Positions 49,461-58,997 of a DNA stretch of 64,000 bases are shown one piece after another; the stretch's first letter is position 1, and every line of letters begins with the position of its first letter. The position numbers and the translations under genes were made by a program. The stretch is from NCBI GenBank assembly GCA_001942185.1, contig MKJV01000074.1:1-64000 (forward strand), written 5' to 3'. The DNA comes from Pseudonocardia sp. CNS-004 (lineage in GTDB: Bacteria > Actinomycetota > Actinomycetes > Mycobacteriales > Pseudonocardiaceae). The notes under the pieces were generated by a model. The model made no database searches. It saw only the letters and a program-made list of their open reading frames with translations, and was not told the origin of the DNA.

Positions 49461-50855
49461 ATGACACGGACGGCGGGAATCGACGCCCTGCGATCGGCCA
49501 TGTCGGGAGCCGTGATCACGTCGGGCGACCCGGGTTACGACACGGCGCGCGCTCTGTGGAACGGCGGCTTCGACCGGAACCCGGCGGTGATCGCCTGTTG
49601 CGCATCGACGGAGGACGTCGCCGCCGCGATCGCCCACGGTCGGGAGCACGGTCGGGAGATCGCGGTCCGCGGCGGGGCCCACTCGTTCAGCGGGGCTTCG
49701 GCCACCGACGACGGATTGATGATCCACCTGGGGGGAATGACCTCCGTCCAGGTCGACCCGCAGGAGCGACGCGCGCGGGTCGGGGGTGGTGCCACGTGGG
49801 CCGACGTCGACGCGGCCACGCAGGCGCACGGCCTCGCCGTGACCGGAGGGATCCTCAGCGACACCGGCGTCGGTGGTCTCACCCTCGGCGGCGGGATGGG
49901 CTGGCTCGCCAACCGCCACGGCCTGTCGATCGACAACCTCGAGTCGGCCGAGGTCGTGCTGGCCGGCGGCCGGACCGTCCGCGCGTCCGAGTCCGAGCAC
50001 CCCGACCTGTTCTGGGCGCTGCGCGGCGGTGGCGGGAACTTCGGCGTGGTCACCGAGTTCGAGTTCCGGTTGCACCCGGTCGGACCCGAGGTGCAGTTCG
50101 GCCTGCTGTTCTGGGAGATCGAGCGGGGTGCCGACGGGTTGCGCGCCTGCCGCGAGGCTGCGCGGATCCTCCCCTCCGACTACGGCATCCTGATCGGTGG
50201 TGGGCTCTCCGCCCCCGAGGCGCCGTTCGTCCCCCAGGAGCACCACGGCAAGATCGGCCACGCCCTCCTCGTCGCCGGTTTCGGCACCGCGGACGAGCAC
50301 GCGCGGGCGATCGCCGCCGTCCGCGCCGCGTGTCCGCCGCTCTTCGAGTTCCTCACCCCGATGCCGTACACGGCGATGCAGCAGTTGTTCGACCCCGAGC
50401 TCCGGCCCGGGGTCCGGATGTACGACAAGGCGCTCTACCTCGCCGAGCTGACCGACGACGCGATCACGGTGCTGACCGAGCGGGCCACCGGGAAGTCCGA
50501 CCCGCTGTCGTTCATGCCGATGTTCGCGCTGCACGGGGCCGTCGCGGCGGTGGGCGACGACGCCACGGCGTACGGCGGGCTCCGCACGCCCCACTTCGTC
50601 GTCGACGTGTCGGGGACGAGCTACGACCCCGACCGGTTCGTCGCCGACCGGGAGTGGGCCCGCTCCACGTGGGACGCGCTGCGGCCGCTCGCAGGCAACG
50701 CGGGGAGCTACGTCAACTTCATCTCCGAGCTGGACGACGACGAGCGGGTCCGCGCCTCGTACGGTCCGGCGAAGTACGGACGGCTCGCGCAGATCAAGGC
50801 CGAGTACGACCCCGGCAACCTCTTCCGCCGCAACGCGAACATCAAGCCCACCTGA
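49461..50855 (+). CDS. BBE-type FAD-dependent oxidoreductase, paralog 1
   Basis: This 464-residue flavoprotein belongs to the vanillyl-alcohol oxidase/berberine-bridge group. The FAD-binding region has VRGGAHSFSG with the His that usually carries covalent FAD, GGLTLGGGMGWL and GGGGNFGVVTEFEFRL. The C-terminal BBE segment reads YDPGNLFRRNANIKP. The second (Cys) flavin link of plant berberine enzymes is absent. No signal peptide is seen, so it should act in the cytoplasm. It is the first of three homologues here. GAGGAGG lies before the ATG. Confidence 0.9.
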   Translation: MTRTAGIDALRSAMSGAVITSGDPGYDTARALWNGGFDRNPAVIACCASTEDVAAAIAHGREHGREIAVRGGAHSFSGASATDDGLMIHLGGMTSVQVDPQERRARVGGGATWADVDAATQAHGLAVTGGILSDTGVGGLTLGGGMGWLANRHGLSIDNLESAEVVLAGGRTVRASESEHPDLFWALRGGGGNFGVVTEFEFRLHPVGPEVQFGLLFWEIERGADGLRACREAARILPSDYGILIGGGLSAPEAPFVPQEHHGKIGHALLVAGFGTADEHARAIAAVRAACPPLFEFLTPMPYTAMQQLFDPELRPGVRMYDKALYLAELTDDAITVLTERATGKSDPLSFMPMFALHGAVAAVGDDATAYGGLRTPHFVVDVSGTSYDPDRFVADREWARSTWDALRPLAGNAGSYVNFISELDDDERVRASYGPAKYGRLAQIKAEYDPGNLFRRNANIKPT

Positions 50856-50921
50856 CCTCTCCGTGTATCAGGCTCGGCCTGGTCGGCTCCTCCGTTCGGA
50901 ACAGCCCACCAGGGGGAGCGG

Positions 50922-52309
50922 ATGACGAACACCATGAGCGGCCGGGTCGACGCACTGCGTGCGGCGATGGAGGGACAGGTGCTGCGACCGGGCGACCCGG
51001 ACTACGACCGAGCCGCCCTGATCTGGAACGGCGCCGTCGACCGGTCGCCCGCGGTCGTCGCGCGCTGCGCGTCCGCTGATGACGTCGCGGCGGCCCTGCG
51101 GTGGGGGCAGGAGGAGGGCGTCGAGATCGCCGTGCGGGGTGGCGGCCACAGCGTCGCAGGTGCCGCCGTGGTCGACGGCGGGCTGACGATCGACCTCAGC
51201 CCGATGTCGACGGTCGTCGTCGACCCGGTGGGGCGGCGGGCGCGCTGTGGCGGGGGGACGACCCTCGCCCAGCTGGATGCGGCCTGCCAGGAGCACGGCC
51301 TCGCCGTGCCGGCCGGTACGGTCAGCCACACCGGCGTGGCCGGCCTGACCCTCGGTGGCGGCTTCGGCTGGCTCAGCCCCATGGCCGGGCTGACCATCGA
51401 CAACCTGGTCTCGGCCGAGGTCGTCCTCGTCGACGGGCGGGTGGTGGAGGCGAGCGCGAACGCTACCCCGACCTGTTCTGGGCGCTCCGCGGTGGGGGCG
51501 GGAACTTCGGGGTGGTCACCGAGTTCGAGTTCCGGCTGCACCCCGTCGGCCCGCTGGTCCACCTCGGGATGTTCTTCTTCGGGCTGGACCGGGCCGAGGA
51601 GGCGATCCGGCTCGGCCGGAAGTTCTTCGCCGACGCCCCGCGCAACACGGGCGGCGCCATCGTCGGTGTGAACGCGCCACGCGCGCCGTTCGTACCGGAG
51701 GAGGCGCGCCTCGCGCCCGGTGTCACGCTGGTGGTCGCCGGGTTCGGCACGGCCGACGAGCACGCGGCCCTGATCGCGCCGCTGCGGGAGGCGGCTCCGC
51801 TGTTCGAGTTCGTCACGCCGATGCCCTACGTCGCTCTGCAGCAGATGCTCGACGAGGGCTCGCCGTGGGGCGTGCACGCCTACACCAAGGGCCTCTACCT
51901 TGACGAGCTGTCCGACGAGGCGATCGCCGCGGTCGCGGCCGGGCTGCGGGTGAAGCCGTCGCCGATGTCGCAGCTGCTGCTGTTCCCGATGGGCGGCGCC
52001 GTCGGGGACGTGCCCGAGGAGGCCACGGCGTTCGGCGGGCGCCGCTCGGCGAGGTACGCGGCGGTGGTCGACGCCGTGGTGCCCGACCCGCTGATGTTCG
52101 CCGCCGAGCGGCAGTGGGCGCGGTCCACGTGGGACGCCCTGCGCCCGTACGCCGCCGACGCCGGCACGTACGTGAACATGATGACTGATTTCGACGAGGA
52201 CCGGGTCCGCGCGTCGTACGGCGCGAAGTACGAGCGGCTGTCGCTGGTCAAGACGGTGTACGACCCGCGCAACATCCTCCACGCGAACGCGAACATCAAG
52301 CCCGCCTGA
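50922..52309 (+). CDS. BBE-type FAD-dependent oxidoreductase, paralog 2 (one frameshift)
   Basis: This is homologous to its neighbours: VRGGGHSVAG, GGLTIDLSPM, GLTLGGGFGWLS, GGGGNFGVVTEFEFRL, and the end YDPRNILHANANIKP. The frame breaks near 51468 between EASA and YPDLFWAL. One added base gives 463 codons, equal to paralog 1. The His for covalent FAD is present. Substrate is not predictable. It lies 66 bases after paralog 1 and is followed by a PPOX protein. Confidence 0.87.
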
Positions 52310-52333
52310 CGGGGATCCACCCCCGCTGACCGG

Positions 52334-52339
52334 CATTCT
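52334..52339 (+). promoter_or_regulatory. Leaderless -10 element of the PPOX gene
   Basis: CATTCT lies seven bases before the ATG at 52347, and only a weak ribosome site is present. Confidence 0.35.
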
Positions 52340-52346
52340 GGCGGAC

Positions 52347-52769
52347 ATGACTTTCGCCCTCCCGGACACCGAGTTCGGCGCCCGCGCCGCTCGCCACCTG
52401 ACCTCCGACGTCGTCGCATGGCTCACGCTGGTCGACGGCTCCGGAACGCCGCAGCCCGCGCCCGTCTGGTTCCTGTGGGACGGCTCGTCGGCGCTCGTCT
52501 ACAGCATGGGCACCGCCAAGCGGTTGGAGCACCTGCGGGCCAACCCGCGCGTTGCGCTGCACTTCGACAGCGAGGACGACGCGGCGCACGTCGTGGTGCT
52601 CACCGGCGAGGCCACGGTGGAGGCGGATGCGCCCGCGGTGCACGAGAACCCGGAGTACCTGGCCAAGTACGGGGAGCGCATCACCGGGGGCTGGGGCAGC
52701 GCCGAGCGGTTCGCGTCGATCTACTCAGTGCCGGTGCGCATCCGCCCGACCCGGGTGCGGGGGCACTGA
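52347..52769 (+). CDS. PPOX-class flavin/F420-dependent oxidoreductase
   Basis: This 140-residue split-barrel protein of the pyridoxamine 5'-phosphate oxidase superfamily resembles actinobacterial F420-dependent members. Visible segments are VAWLTLVDGSGTPQPAPVWF, YSMGTAKRLEHLRANPRVAL and the cofactor-proximal HVVVLTGEATVEAD. It could provide or use reduced F420 or FMN, acting beside the two flavoenzymes that flank it. The link to them is by position only. Confidence 0.82.
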   Translation: MTFALPDTEFGARAARHLTSDVVAWLTLVDGSGTPQPAPVWFLWDGSSALVYSMGTAKRLEHLRANPRVALHFDSEDDAAHVVVLTGEATVEADAPAVHENPEYLAKYGERITGGWGSAERFASIYSVPVRIRPTRVRGH

Positions 52770-52780
52770 CCAGGGCGGGG

Positions 52781-52815
52781 GTCACCCGTTCGCGCGTCCC
52801 GCTGCCATAACTCCT
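52781..52815 (+). promoter_or_regulatory. Shared upstream motif of FAD oxidoreductase 3
   Basis: GTCACCCGTTCGCGCGTCC and then CATAACTCCTG, the counterpart of the motif before paralog 1. The spacing from GTCAC to the TAA trinucleotide is equal in both. Confidence 0.45.
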
Positions 52816-52869
52816 GACGCCCGCCGAGCGAGTTGACTCGGTCGGCGGGGGCAGCAGGAGGGACGAGCC

Positions 52870-54269
52870 ATGACCCGGATCGTCGGTGGACGAGCCGAGG
52901 CGTTGCGCGCTGCCATGGCGGGTGCCGTGATCTGCCCCCAGGATCCCGGGTACGACGAGGCGCGCGCGGTGTGGAACGCGGACATCGATCGGCGGCCCAG
53001 CCTGATCGCCCGCTGCGGTTCCGCGGCCGATGTGGCCGTGGCGGTGGGCTGTGCGCAGGCGGAGGGGCTCGAGGTCGCCGTCCGCGGCGGTGGCCACAGC
53101 ATGTCCGGCCAGAGCGTGGTCGACGGCGGGCTGGTGGTCGACCTCGGTGGGCTGCGGCGGGTGGCCGTCGACGCGCCGGCGAGGCGGGCGCGGGTGGGCG
53201 GCGGCGCCTGCTGGCGGACGTCGATGCGGCGACCCAGGCGCACGGTCTGGCCGTGCCGAGCGGAGTGGTCGCGCACACCGGGGTCGGTGGGCTGACGCTC
53301 GGCGGCGGGATGGGGTGGCTGAGCCGGACGGCGGGGCTCACGATCGACAACCTGGTGTCGGCCGAGGTGGTGCTGGCCGACGGGCGGGTCGTCCGCTCCT
53401 GCCCGGACGAGGAGCCGGAGTTGTTCTGGGCGATCCGGGGTGGCGGCGGCAACTTCGGGGTCGTCACCGAGTTCGAGTTCCGGCTGCACGAGGTCGGGCC
53501 GATGATCGAGTTCGGACTGCTGTTCTGGGGCCGGGACCAGGCCGCCGACGCGCTGCGGACGTTGCGGCAGGAGATCCCGGACCTGCCGCGGTCCCTCAAC
53601 GTGATCATCGCCGCGATGAACGCACCTCCGGCGCCGTTCGTCCCCGAGCAGCACCACTTCCGGGAGGGGTTCGCGGCCCTGCTGGTCGGCTTCGCGGGGG
53701 CCGAGGAGCACGCCTCGGCGGCGGCGCGGTTGCGGGATGCGGTGCCGCCGTTGTTCGAGCACGCCGGTCCGATGCCGTACGTAGCGCTGCAGCAGATGCT
53801 CGACGAGGCGAACCGCTGGGGCCAGCACTACTACGAGAAGTCGACCTACGTCGACGACATCACCGACCCGGTCGTCGACGCCCTGGTCGATCACCTCCAC
53901 CGGCGTACCTCGCCGATGTCCGTCGCCCTCATCTACCGCTTGGACCAGGCGTTCAGCGAGGCGGGTGAGCTCGACACCGCGTTCGGCGGAACCCGTTCGC
54001 CGCAGTACGCCGTCTTCGGCGTCGCCGCGAGCCCGACGCCGGATCTCCTGGCGGCGGATCGCGACTGGTCCCGGTCGCTGTGGGCGGCGTTGCAGCCGTA
54101 CAGCAAGGGGATCGGCACCTACGTCAACGCGATGACCGAGTACGAGGAGCAGCGCGTGCGTGCGGCGTACGGGGACGCGAAGTACGAGCGGCTCGCGCGC
54201 GCCAAGGCCGTCTACGACCCGCGGAACGTCTTCCGTCGCAACATCAACATCCGGCCTGCCGGGCGCTGA
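52870..54269 (+). CDS. BBE-type FAD-dependent oxidoreductase, paralog 3 (one frameshift)
   Basis: This is the third homologue: VRGGGHSMSGQS with the flavin-attaching His, ADVDAATQAHGLAVPSGVVA, GLTLGGGMGWLS, GGGGNFGVVTEFEFRL and the end YDPRNVFRRNINIRP. The frame breaks near 53210 in a GGCGGCG run and one base gives 467 codons. Similarity among the three, mostly in the FAD half, suggests tandem duplication. AGGAGG precedes the ATG. The 3' end is ten bases from the convergent purU stop. Confidence 0.87.
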
Positions 54270-54278
54270 ACCCCCGCG

Positions 54279-55178
54279 TCATGGGAAGACCACCGTCTTG
54301 TTGCCGTGCACGAGCACCCGGTCCTCCAGGTGCCAGCGCAGCCCGCGCGCCAGCACGAGGCGCTCGATGTCGCGGCCGCGGCGGACCATGTCGGCCGCCG
54401 TGTCGCCGTGGTCGACCCGGATGACGTCCTGCTCGATGATCGGGCCTGCGTCGAGCTCCGGCGTGACGTAGTGGCAGGTGGCGCCGATCAGCTTGACGCC
54501 ACGGGCGTGGGCCTGGTGGTAAGGCCGGGCGCCGACGAACGACGGCAGGAAGCTGTGGTGGATGTTGATCGCGCGGCCGGCCCAGGACAGGCACAGCTGC
54601 GGCGGCAGGATCTGCATGAAGCGGGCGAGCACCACGGCGTGCGGGTCGTGCTGGTCGACGAGGTCGCGCACCTGCGTGAACGCCGCTTCCTTCGCGGCCG
54701 CCCGCTCCTGCGGGTCGCCGCCCACCGCGGGGAACGGCACGTGGTGGAAGGGGACGCCGTGGGCTGCGACGATCGGGCGCAGCCGGTCGTGGTTGCCGAT
54801 CACGGCCGCCAGCCGTACGGGCAGCTCGCCGGTGGCGACGCGGCCCAGGATGTCGTGCATGCAGTGCGCTTCCTCGCTCACCAGCAGCACGATGCGTTTG
54901 GGTTCGCGGGTGTCGGTGACCGTCCACGTCGTGTCGCCGCCCAGCTCGGCGGCCACCCGCGCGAAGCGCTCCTGCAGCTCCTGCGCGCCGTAGGGCAGCG
55001 AGTCGGCGCGCACGACCTGCCGGGTGAAGAACCAGCCGGTACCGGGATCGGAGTGGTAACCGGCCTCCACGATCCAGCCGCCCGCATCGGCGAGGAACCC
55101 TGCGATGCGCGCGACGATGCCCGTGGTGTCGGGGCAGCTCAGCGTGATGACGTACCGGTGCTCTGCGGCGGGGTCCAC
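54279..55178 (-). CDS. purU: Formyltetrahydrofolate deformylase
   Basis: This 299-residue PurU hydrolyses 10-formyl-tetrahydrofolate to formate and tetrahydrofolate, balancing one-carbon pools. An N-terminal ACT domain (YVITLSCPDTTGIVARIAGF) senses a ligand. The hydrolase part shows HSFLPSF, the motif of formyltransferase-fold enzymes, with INIHH and GATCHYVTPELDAGPII carrying the catalytic His/Asp. The start is a GTG at 55178 with no good ribosome site, so it may be leaderless. Confidence 0.93.
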   Translation of the reverse strand: MDPAAEHRYVITLSCPDTTGIVARIAGFLADAGGWIVEAGYHSDPGTGWFFTRQVVRADSLPYGAQELQERFARVAAELGGDTTWTVTDTREPKRIVLLVSEEAHCMHDILGRVATGELPVRLAAVIGNHDRLRPIVAAHGVPFHHVPFPAVGGDPQERAAAKEAAFTQVRDLVDQHDPHAVVLARFMQILPPQLCLSWAGRAINIHHSFLPSFVGARPYHQAHARGVKLIGATCHYVTPELDAGPIIEQDVIRVDHGDTAADMVRRGRDIERLVLARGLRWHLEDRVLVHGNKTVVFP

Positions 55179-55199
55179 GAGACGAATGGTGCCCGGTCG

Positions 55200-55709
55200 T
55201 CAGCGGTGGCCGTCGGCCAGCCAGGCCTGGGTGAACTCGGCCTCGGCGGCGAGGAGCCGGTGCACCTGGTCCCCGACCACGCCCTCGATCTTGCCGCCGA
55301 TCAGCGGCACCGACACCGTGACGTCCACGCGCACGTCCAGTTCGCTGCCGCCGTCGGGCAGGTCCCGCAGCCGCATGCCGCCGCCCGCCGACGCGGGCGC
55401 CCCCGGGATCCGCACGTCGACGTCGGCCAGGTAGCGGCCGCCGTCCTTGCGGGTCCAGCGCTCGTCGCGTTCGATCGTGACGTTGCCGGGCAGCACGGTC
55501 CGCACCACGGACGGCAGGTCGTCGGCGTGGAGGCCCAGACGCAGCAGGTAGCGCGCCCCTGCGTCGTCGGCCGAGTGCTCGAGCAGGCCCGCGCCGGGGC
55601 CTCCGATCCGCTCCAGGCGGGCGCGCAGGTAGGTGGGGTCCACGAGCGTGGCGTAGACCTCGTCCGCCGGGTGCGGGGACACGGACCGGAAGTCGATCTG
55701 CCGGGACAT
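55200..55709 (-). CDS. DUF2505 family protein
   Basis: This 169-residue protein has the START-like fold of actinobacterial DUF2505. It begins FRSVSPHPADEVYATLVDP, with WTRKDGGRYLADVDVRIP in the middle, and ends with a helix VGDQVHRLLAAEAEFTQAWL. It probably binds a hydrophobic ligand; function unknown. It lies 21 bases upstream of purU on the same strand and may be co-transcribed. Its start overlaps the first possible start of murB, so I use a later GTG for murB. Confidence 0.85.
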   Translation of the reverse strand: MSRQIDFRSVSPHPADEVYATLVDPTYLRARLERIGGPGAGLLEHSADDAGARYLLRLGLHADDLPSVVRTVLPGNVTIERDERWTRKDGGRYLADVDVRIPGAPASAGGGMRLRDLPDGGSELDVRVDVTVSVPLIGGKIEGVVGDQVHRLLAAEAEFTQAWLADGHR

Positions 55710-55761
55710 GAGCGGAGGCTACCCGCTGCCCGCCGGGGCTCCTGCCCTACCGTTGGCGCCC

Positions 55762-56811
55762 GTGCCGGTACCCGACGTGCTCCCGACGCCGACGCAGCGG
55801 CTCGCACCGTTGACCACGCTGCGGCTCGGCGGTCCGGCCCGGCGGCTCGTCGAGGCGACGTCGGCGGAGGCAGTCGTGCAGGCGGTGCGGGATGCCGACA
55901 CCGCCGGCGAGCCGCTGCTGCTGCTCGGTGGCGGCTCGAACGTCGTGATCGCCGACGAGGGGTGGCCCGGCACCGTCGTGCACGTCGCGACCGCCGGGCG
56001 GGCCGTCGAGCGCCGCCCGGACGGCTCGGTGCTGCTCACGGTGGAGGCGGGCACCGACTGGGACGAGGTGGTCGCCGCCTGCGTCGCCGACGGGCTGGGC
56101 GGGCTGGAGTGCCTGTCCGGGATCCCCGGCCGGACCGGAGCCACCCCCGTGCAGAACGTCGGCGCGTACGGGGTGGAGATCGCGGACCTGCTCGTCGACG
56201 TCGACCTGTACGACCGGCGCAGCGCCGTGGTGCGCACCCACGTCCCCGCCGCCGATCTGGGTCTCGGCTACCGCACCAGCGTGCTGAAGGGCCGCGAGGA
56301 CGCCGTGGTCCTGCGGGTGCGGTTCGCCCTGCCGGGCACGGGGGACAGCGCGCCCGTCCGGTACCCGGAGCTCGCGCGGACGCTGGGCGTCGAGATCGGT
56401 GCGCGGGTGCCCACCGCGGTGGCCAGGGACGCCGTGCTCGGCCTGCGCCGCGGCAAGGGCATGGTGCTCGACGATGCCGACCACGACACGTGGAGCGCGG
56501 GCTCGTTCTTCACCAACCCGGTGGTGACCGATGCGGACGTGCCGGCGGACGCACCCCGGTACCCGGCCCGGCCGGGCCACGCCAAGGTGCCTGCGGCGTG
56601 GCTGATCGAGCACGCGGGTTTCCGGCGGGGCCACCCCGGTCCCGGCGGCCGGGTGGCGCTCTCGGGCAAGCACGTGCTCGCACTCACGAACCGCGGCGCG
56701 GGGACCACCGCGGAGCTGCTCGCGCTGGCCCGGGAGGTGCGTGACTCCGTGCAGTCACGGTGGGGAGTGACACTGTCCCCCGAACCGGTTCTCGTGGGAT
56801 GTGCGGTCTGA
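55762..56811 (+). CDS. murB: UDP-N-acetylmuramate dehydrogenase
   Basis: This 349-residue FAD-dependent enzyme reduces UDP-GlcNAc-enolpyruvate to UDP-MurNAc in peptidoglycan synthesis. Features: TTLRLGGPARRLVEA, LLLGGGSNVVIADEG (FAD phosphate binding), GIPGRTGATPVQNVGAYGVE, YRTSVLKGR, and SAGSFFTNPVV with the catalytic Ser. The GTG at 55762 is preceded by TACCGT eight bases upstream, consistent with a leaderless start. An ATG at 55708 is possible but coincides with the divergent DUF2505 start. Confidence 0.92.
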   Translation: MPVPDVLPTPTQRLAPLTTLRLGGPARRLVEATSAEAVVQAVRDADTAGEPLLLLGGGSNVVIADEGWPGTVVHVATAGRAVERRPDGSVLLTVEAGTDWDEVVAACVADGLGGLECLSGIPGRTGATPVQNVGAYGVEIADLLVDVDLYDRRSAVVRTHVPAADLGLGYRTSVLKGREDAVVLRVRFALPGTGDSAPVRYPELARTLGVEIGARVPTAVARDAVLGLRRGKGMVLDDADHDTWSAGSFFTNPVVTDADVPADAPRYPARPGHAKVPAAWLIEHAGFRRGHPGPGGRVALSGKHVLALTNRGAGTTAELLALAREVRDSVQSRWGVTLSPEPVLVGCAV

Positions 56812-56910
56812 GCCGCGCGTAACCTTGGTCGAGGGCTGACTGCGTGACAACCCACCACGGGTGTGGTGCGTCTGTGCAGTGGGGTAGCTCTTGGCAAGGG
56901 GGACTCGGGA

Positions 56911-58089
56911 TTGCGCAGGATCCTGCTCGCACTGGCCACCGTGCTGGTCGGGTTGCTGGGTGTGGTGACGATCGCCACCGCCGACTCATCCGGACGGGTG
57001 ACGGAGGCCGCGGTGCCGCCGGTGCTCGAACCACCGGCCGCGCTCGCCTACTCGCCCGGGGCGGACGCCGCGGGCGTCGACCCGCGGACGTCGGCCACGG
57101 TGTCGGTCATCGACGGCACGCTCGACGGCGTCACGCTGACCGCGCCCGACGGCACGGCCGTCGCGGGTGAGCCGAACGCGGAGCGCACCGAGTGGAGCAG
57201 CATCGCGGAGCTCGCCTACGGCACCACCTACCGGTGGGGTGGCAGCGCCACCGGCCGCGACGGTGCGGTCGTGCCGGTGCAGGGCTCGTTCACCACGGTC
57301 AACCCGAAGAAGACCGTGCGCGGCACGATCAACATCGGCGACGGCCGCACCGTCGGTGTCGGCGCGCCCATCCGGATCCAGTTCAACGACCACGTCGACG
57401 ACCGCGCCGCCGCGGAGCGGGCGCTCTCGGTCGAGACGTCGGTGCCCGTCGAGGGCTCGTGGGGCTGGCTGCCCGACGAGGGCGGCGGGTCGCGCGTCGA
57501 CTGGCGCCCGCGCGAGTACTGGCCCGCCCACACGGAGGTCACGGTCACGGCCGACCTGTTCGGTGTGCCCTACGGCGACGGCAAGTACGGCGCCACCGAC
57601 GTCACCAGCACGTTCGAGATCGGGCGGTCGCAGATCGTCAAGGCCGACGCCTCCAGCCACCGCGTGGTGGTCATCCGCGACGGCAAGCAGGTGTTCGACT
57701 TCCCGGCCAGCTACGGGCTCGACTCCGACCCCCGCCGCAACACCCGCACCGGGGTCCACGTCGTCACCGAGAAGTTCCCCGAGCGGCGGATGGTGAGCGA
57801 GACCTTCGACTACGACGTGAACATGAAGTGGGCCGTGCGGATCAGCAACAACGGCGAGTTCCTGCACGCCCAGCCCGCCACGGTGGGCGCCCAGGGCTCG
57901 TCGAACGTCAGCCACGGCTGCATCAACCTGTCCACCGACAACGCCAAGGCCTACTACGACTCCGCGATGTACGGCGATCCCGTCGAGGTCACCGGCACCA
58001 ACGTCCAGCTGTCCCCCCGCGACGGCGACATCTGGGACTGGACCCTGTCCTGGGAGGACTGGAAGGGCCTGTCGGCGCTCGGGAGCTGA
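56911..58089 (+). CDS. L,D-transpeptidase with Ig-like domains
   Basis: This 392-residue cell-wall enzyme makes 3-3 peptidoglycan crosslinks, as LdtMt2-type enzymes do. The N-terminus has a signal/anchor (RRILLALATVLVGLLGVV). Two Ig-like beta domains follow, then the YkuD domain with the active-site motif SHGCINLSTDNAKAYYD at about residue 334. The start was set to TTG 56911 because AAGGGGGA lies seven bases before it; an upstream in-frame GTG would add 16 residues. The stop is one base from the convergent SMP-30 gene. Confidence 0.92.
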   Translation: MRRILLALATVLVGLLGVVTIATADSSGRVTEAAVPPVLEPPAALAYSPGADAAGVDPRTSATVSVIDGTLDGVTLTAPDGTAVAGEPNAERTEWSSIAELAYGTTYRWGGSATGRDGAVVPVQGSFTTVNPKKTVRGTINIGDGRTVGVGAPIRIQFNDHVDDRAAAERALSVETSVPVEGSWGWLPDEGGGSRVDWRPREYWPAHTEVTVTADLFGVPYGDGKYGATDVTSTFEIGRSQIVKADASSHRVVVIRDGKQVFDFPASYGLDSDPRRNTRTGVHVVTEKFPERRMVSETFDYDVNMKWAVRISNNGEFLHAQPATVGAQGSSNVSHGCINLSTDNAKAYYDSAMYGDPVEVTGTNVQLSPRDGDIWDWTLSWEDWKGLSALGS

Positions 58090-58090
58090 G

Positions 58091-58997
58091 CTAGGCCCGG
58101 AGCACCGCCGCCGCGTCGCGGACCGTGGTGCGGATGCGGTAGAGGCTCGTGCTCGCCACGACGTACGCGGTGCGGCCGTCGGCGCCACCGAAGCAGAGGT
58201 TCGCGATCTTCTCGGGCACCGGGATCCGCAGCAGCGGGGCGCCTGCGGGGTCGAAGACCTGCACGGAGTCGTGGCTGGACGTCCACACGTTGCCGTGCTC
58301 GTCCACCCGGAAGCCGTCGGGCACCCCGGGGTCCACCACCGCGAACTCGCGGCCGTTCTTGCAGAGCCTGCCGTCGAACACGTCGTAGACGTGGATGGAG
58401 TGCCCGCCCGGCCGGCCCGGGTCGCGTTCGCCGGTGGGCGAGGACAGGCCGGAGTCGGCGACGTACAGGCAGTGACTCGTCGGGGGAGAAGGCCAGGCCG
58501 TTGGGCATCTCGACGTCGATCACGGCGGGGACGACCGAACCGTCGCGCGGGTCGAAGCGGAAGACGTAGTGGTCGCGGTACTCGAGCTCGCCGGGGTGGC
58601 CCTCGGTGGGCTTCACGATCCCGTACGAGGGGTCGGTGAACCAGATCGTGCCGTCGCTCTTCACGACCACGTCGTTGGGCGAGTTGAGCCGCGCACCGGC
58701 CCACCGGTCGACGACGTTCTCCACGGCGCCGTCGCGGTCGCGCTCCACCCGCCGCCTTCCGTGCGAGCACTGGACGACCGAGCCGTCCAGGTCGAGCGTG
58801 CGGCCGTTGGTGAACTCGACGTCCTCCTGGTAGACGGAGAGCTCGCCGGTGGTCTCGGAGAACTGCAGGATGCGGTTGTTCGGGATGTCGCTGTAGCGCA
58901 CGGTGCGGTCGGCGGCGATCCAGACCGGGCCTTCAGCCCAGATCGAGCCGGTGGCCACCTTCTCCAGCGTCGCGCCGGGTTCGAGCAGGTCGGTCAC
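58091..58997 (-). CDS. SMP-30/gluconolactonase-family hydrolase (one frameshift)
   Basis: This six-bladed propeller enzyme with a divalent metal hydrolyses sugar lactones. Signatures are AEGPVWIAADRTVRYSDIPN (the metal-binding Glu), LNSPNDVVVKSDGTIWFTDPSYG and MPNGLAFSPDES, then VPDGFRVDEHGNVW. The frame breaks near 58470, where the expected CLYVADSGLSSPTG follows in another register. GGAGG precedes the GTG, which overlaps the stop of the MFS gene. The pair may handle uptake and hydrolysis of a sugar acid or lactone (inference). Confidence 0.83.

Noticed and set aside
55708..55761. Longer N-terminus for MurB from the ATG at 55708
   Set aside because: That ATG overlaps the start codon of the divergent DUF2505 gene, and the added residues are Pro/Ala-rich and unlike MurB; GTG 55762 has a promoter-like element at the right distance.
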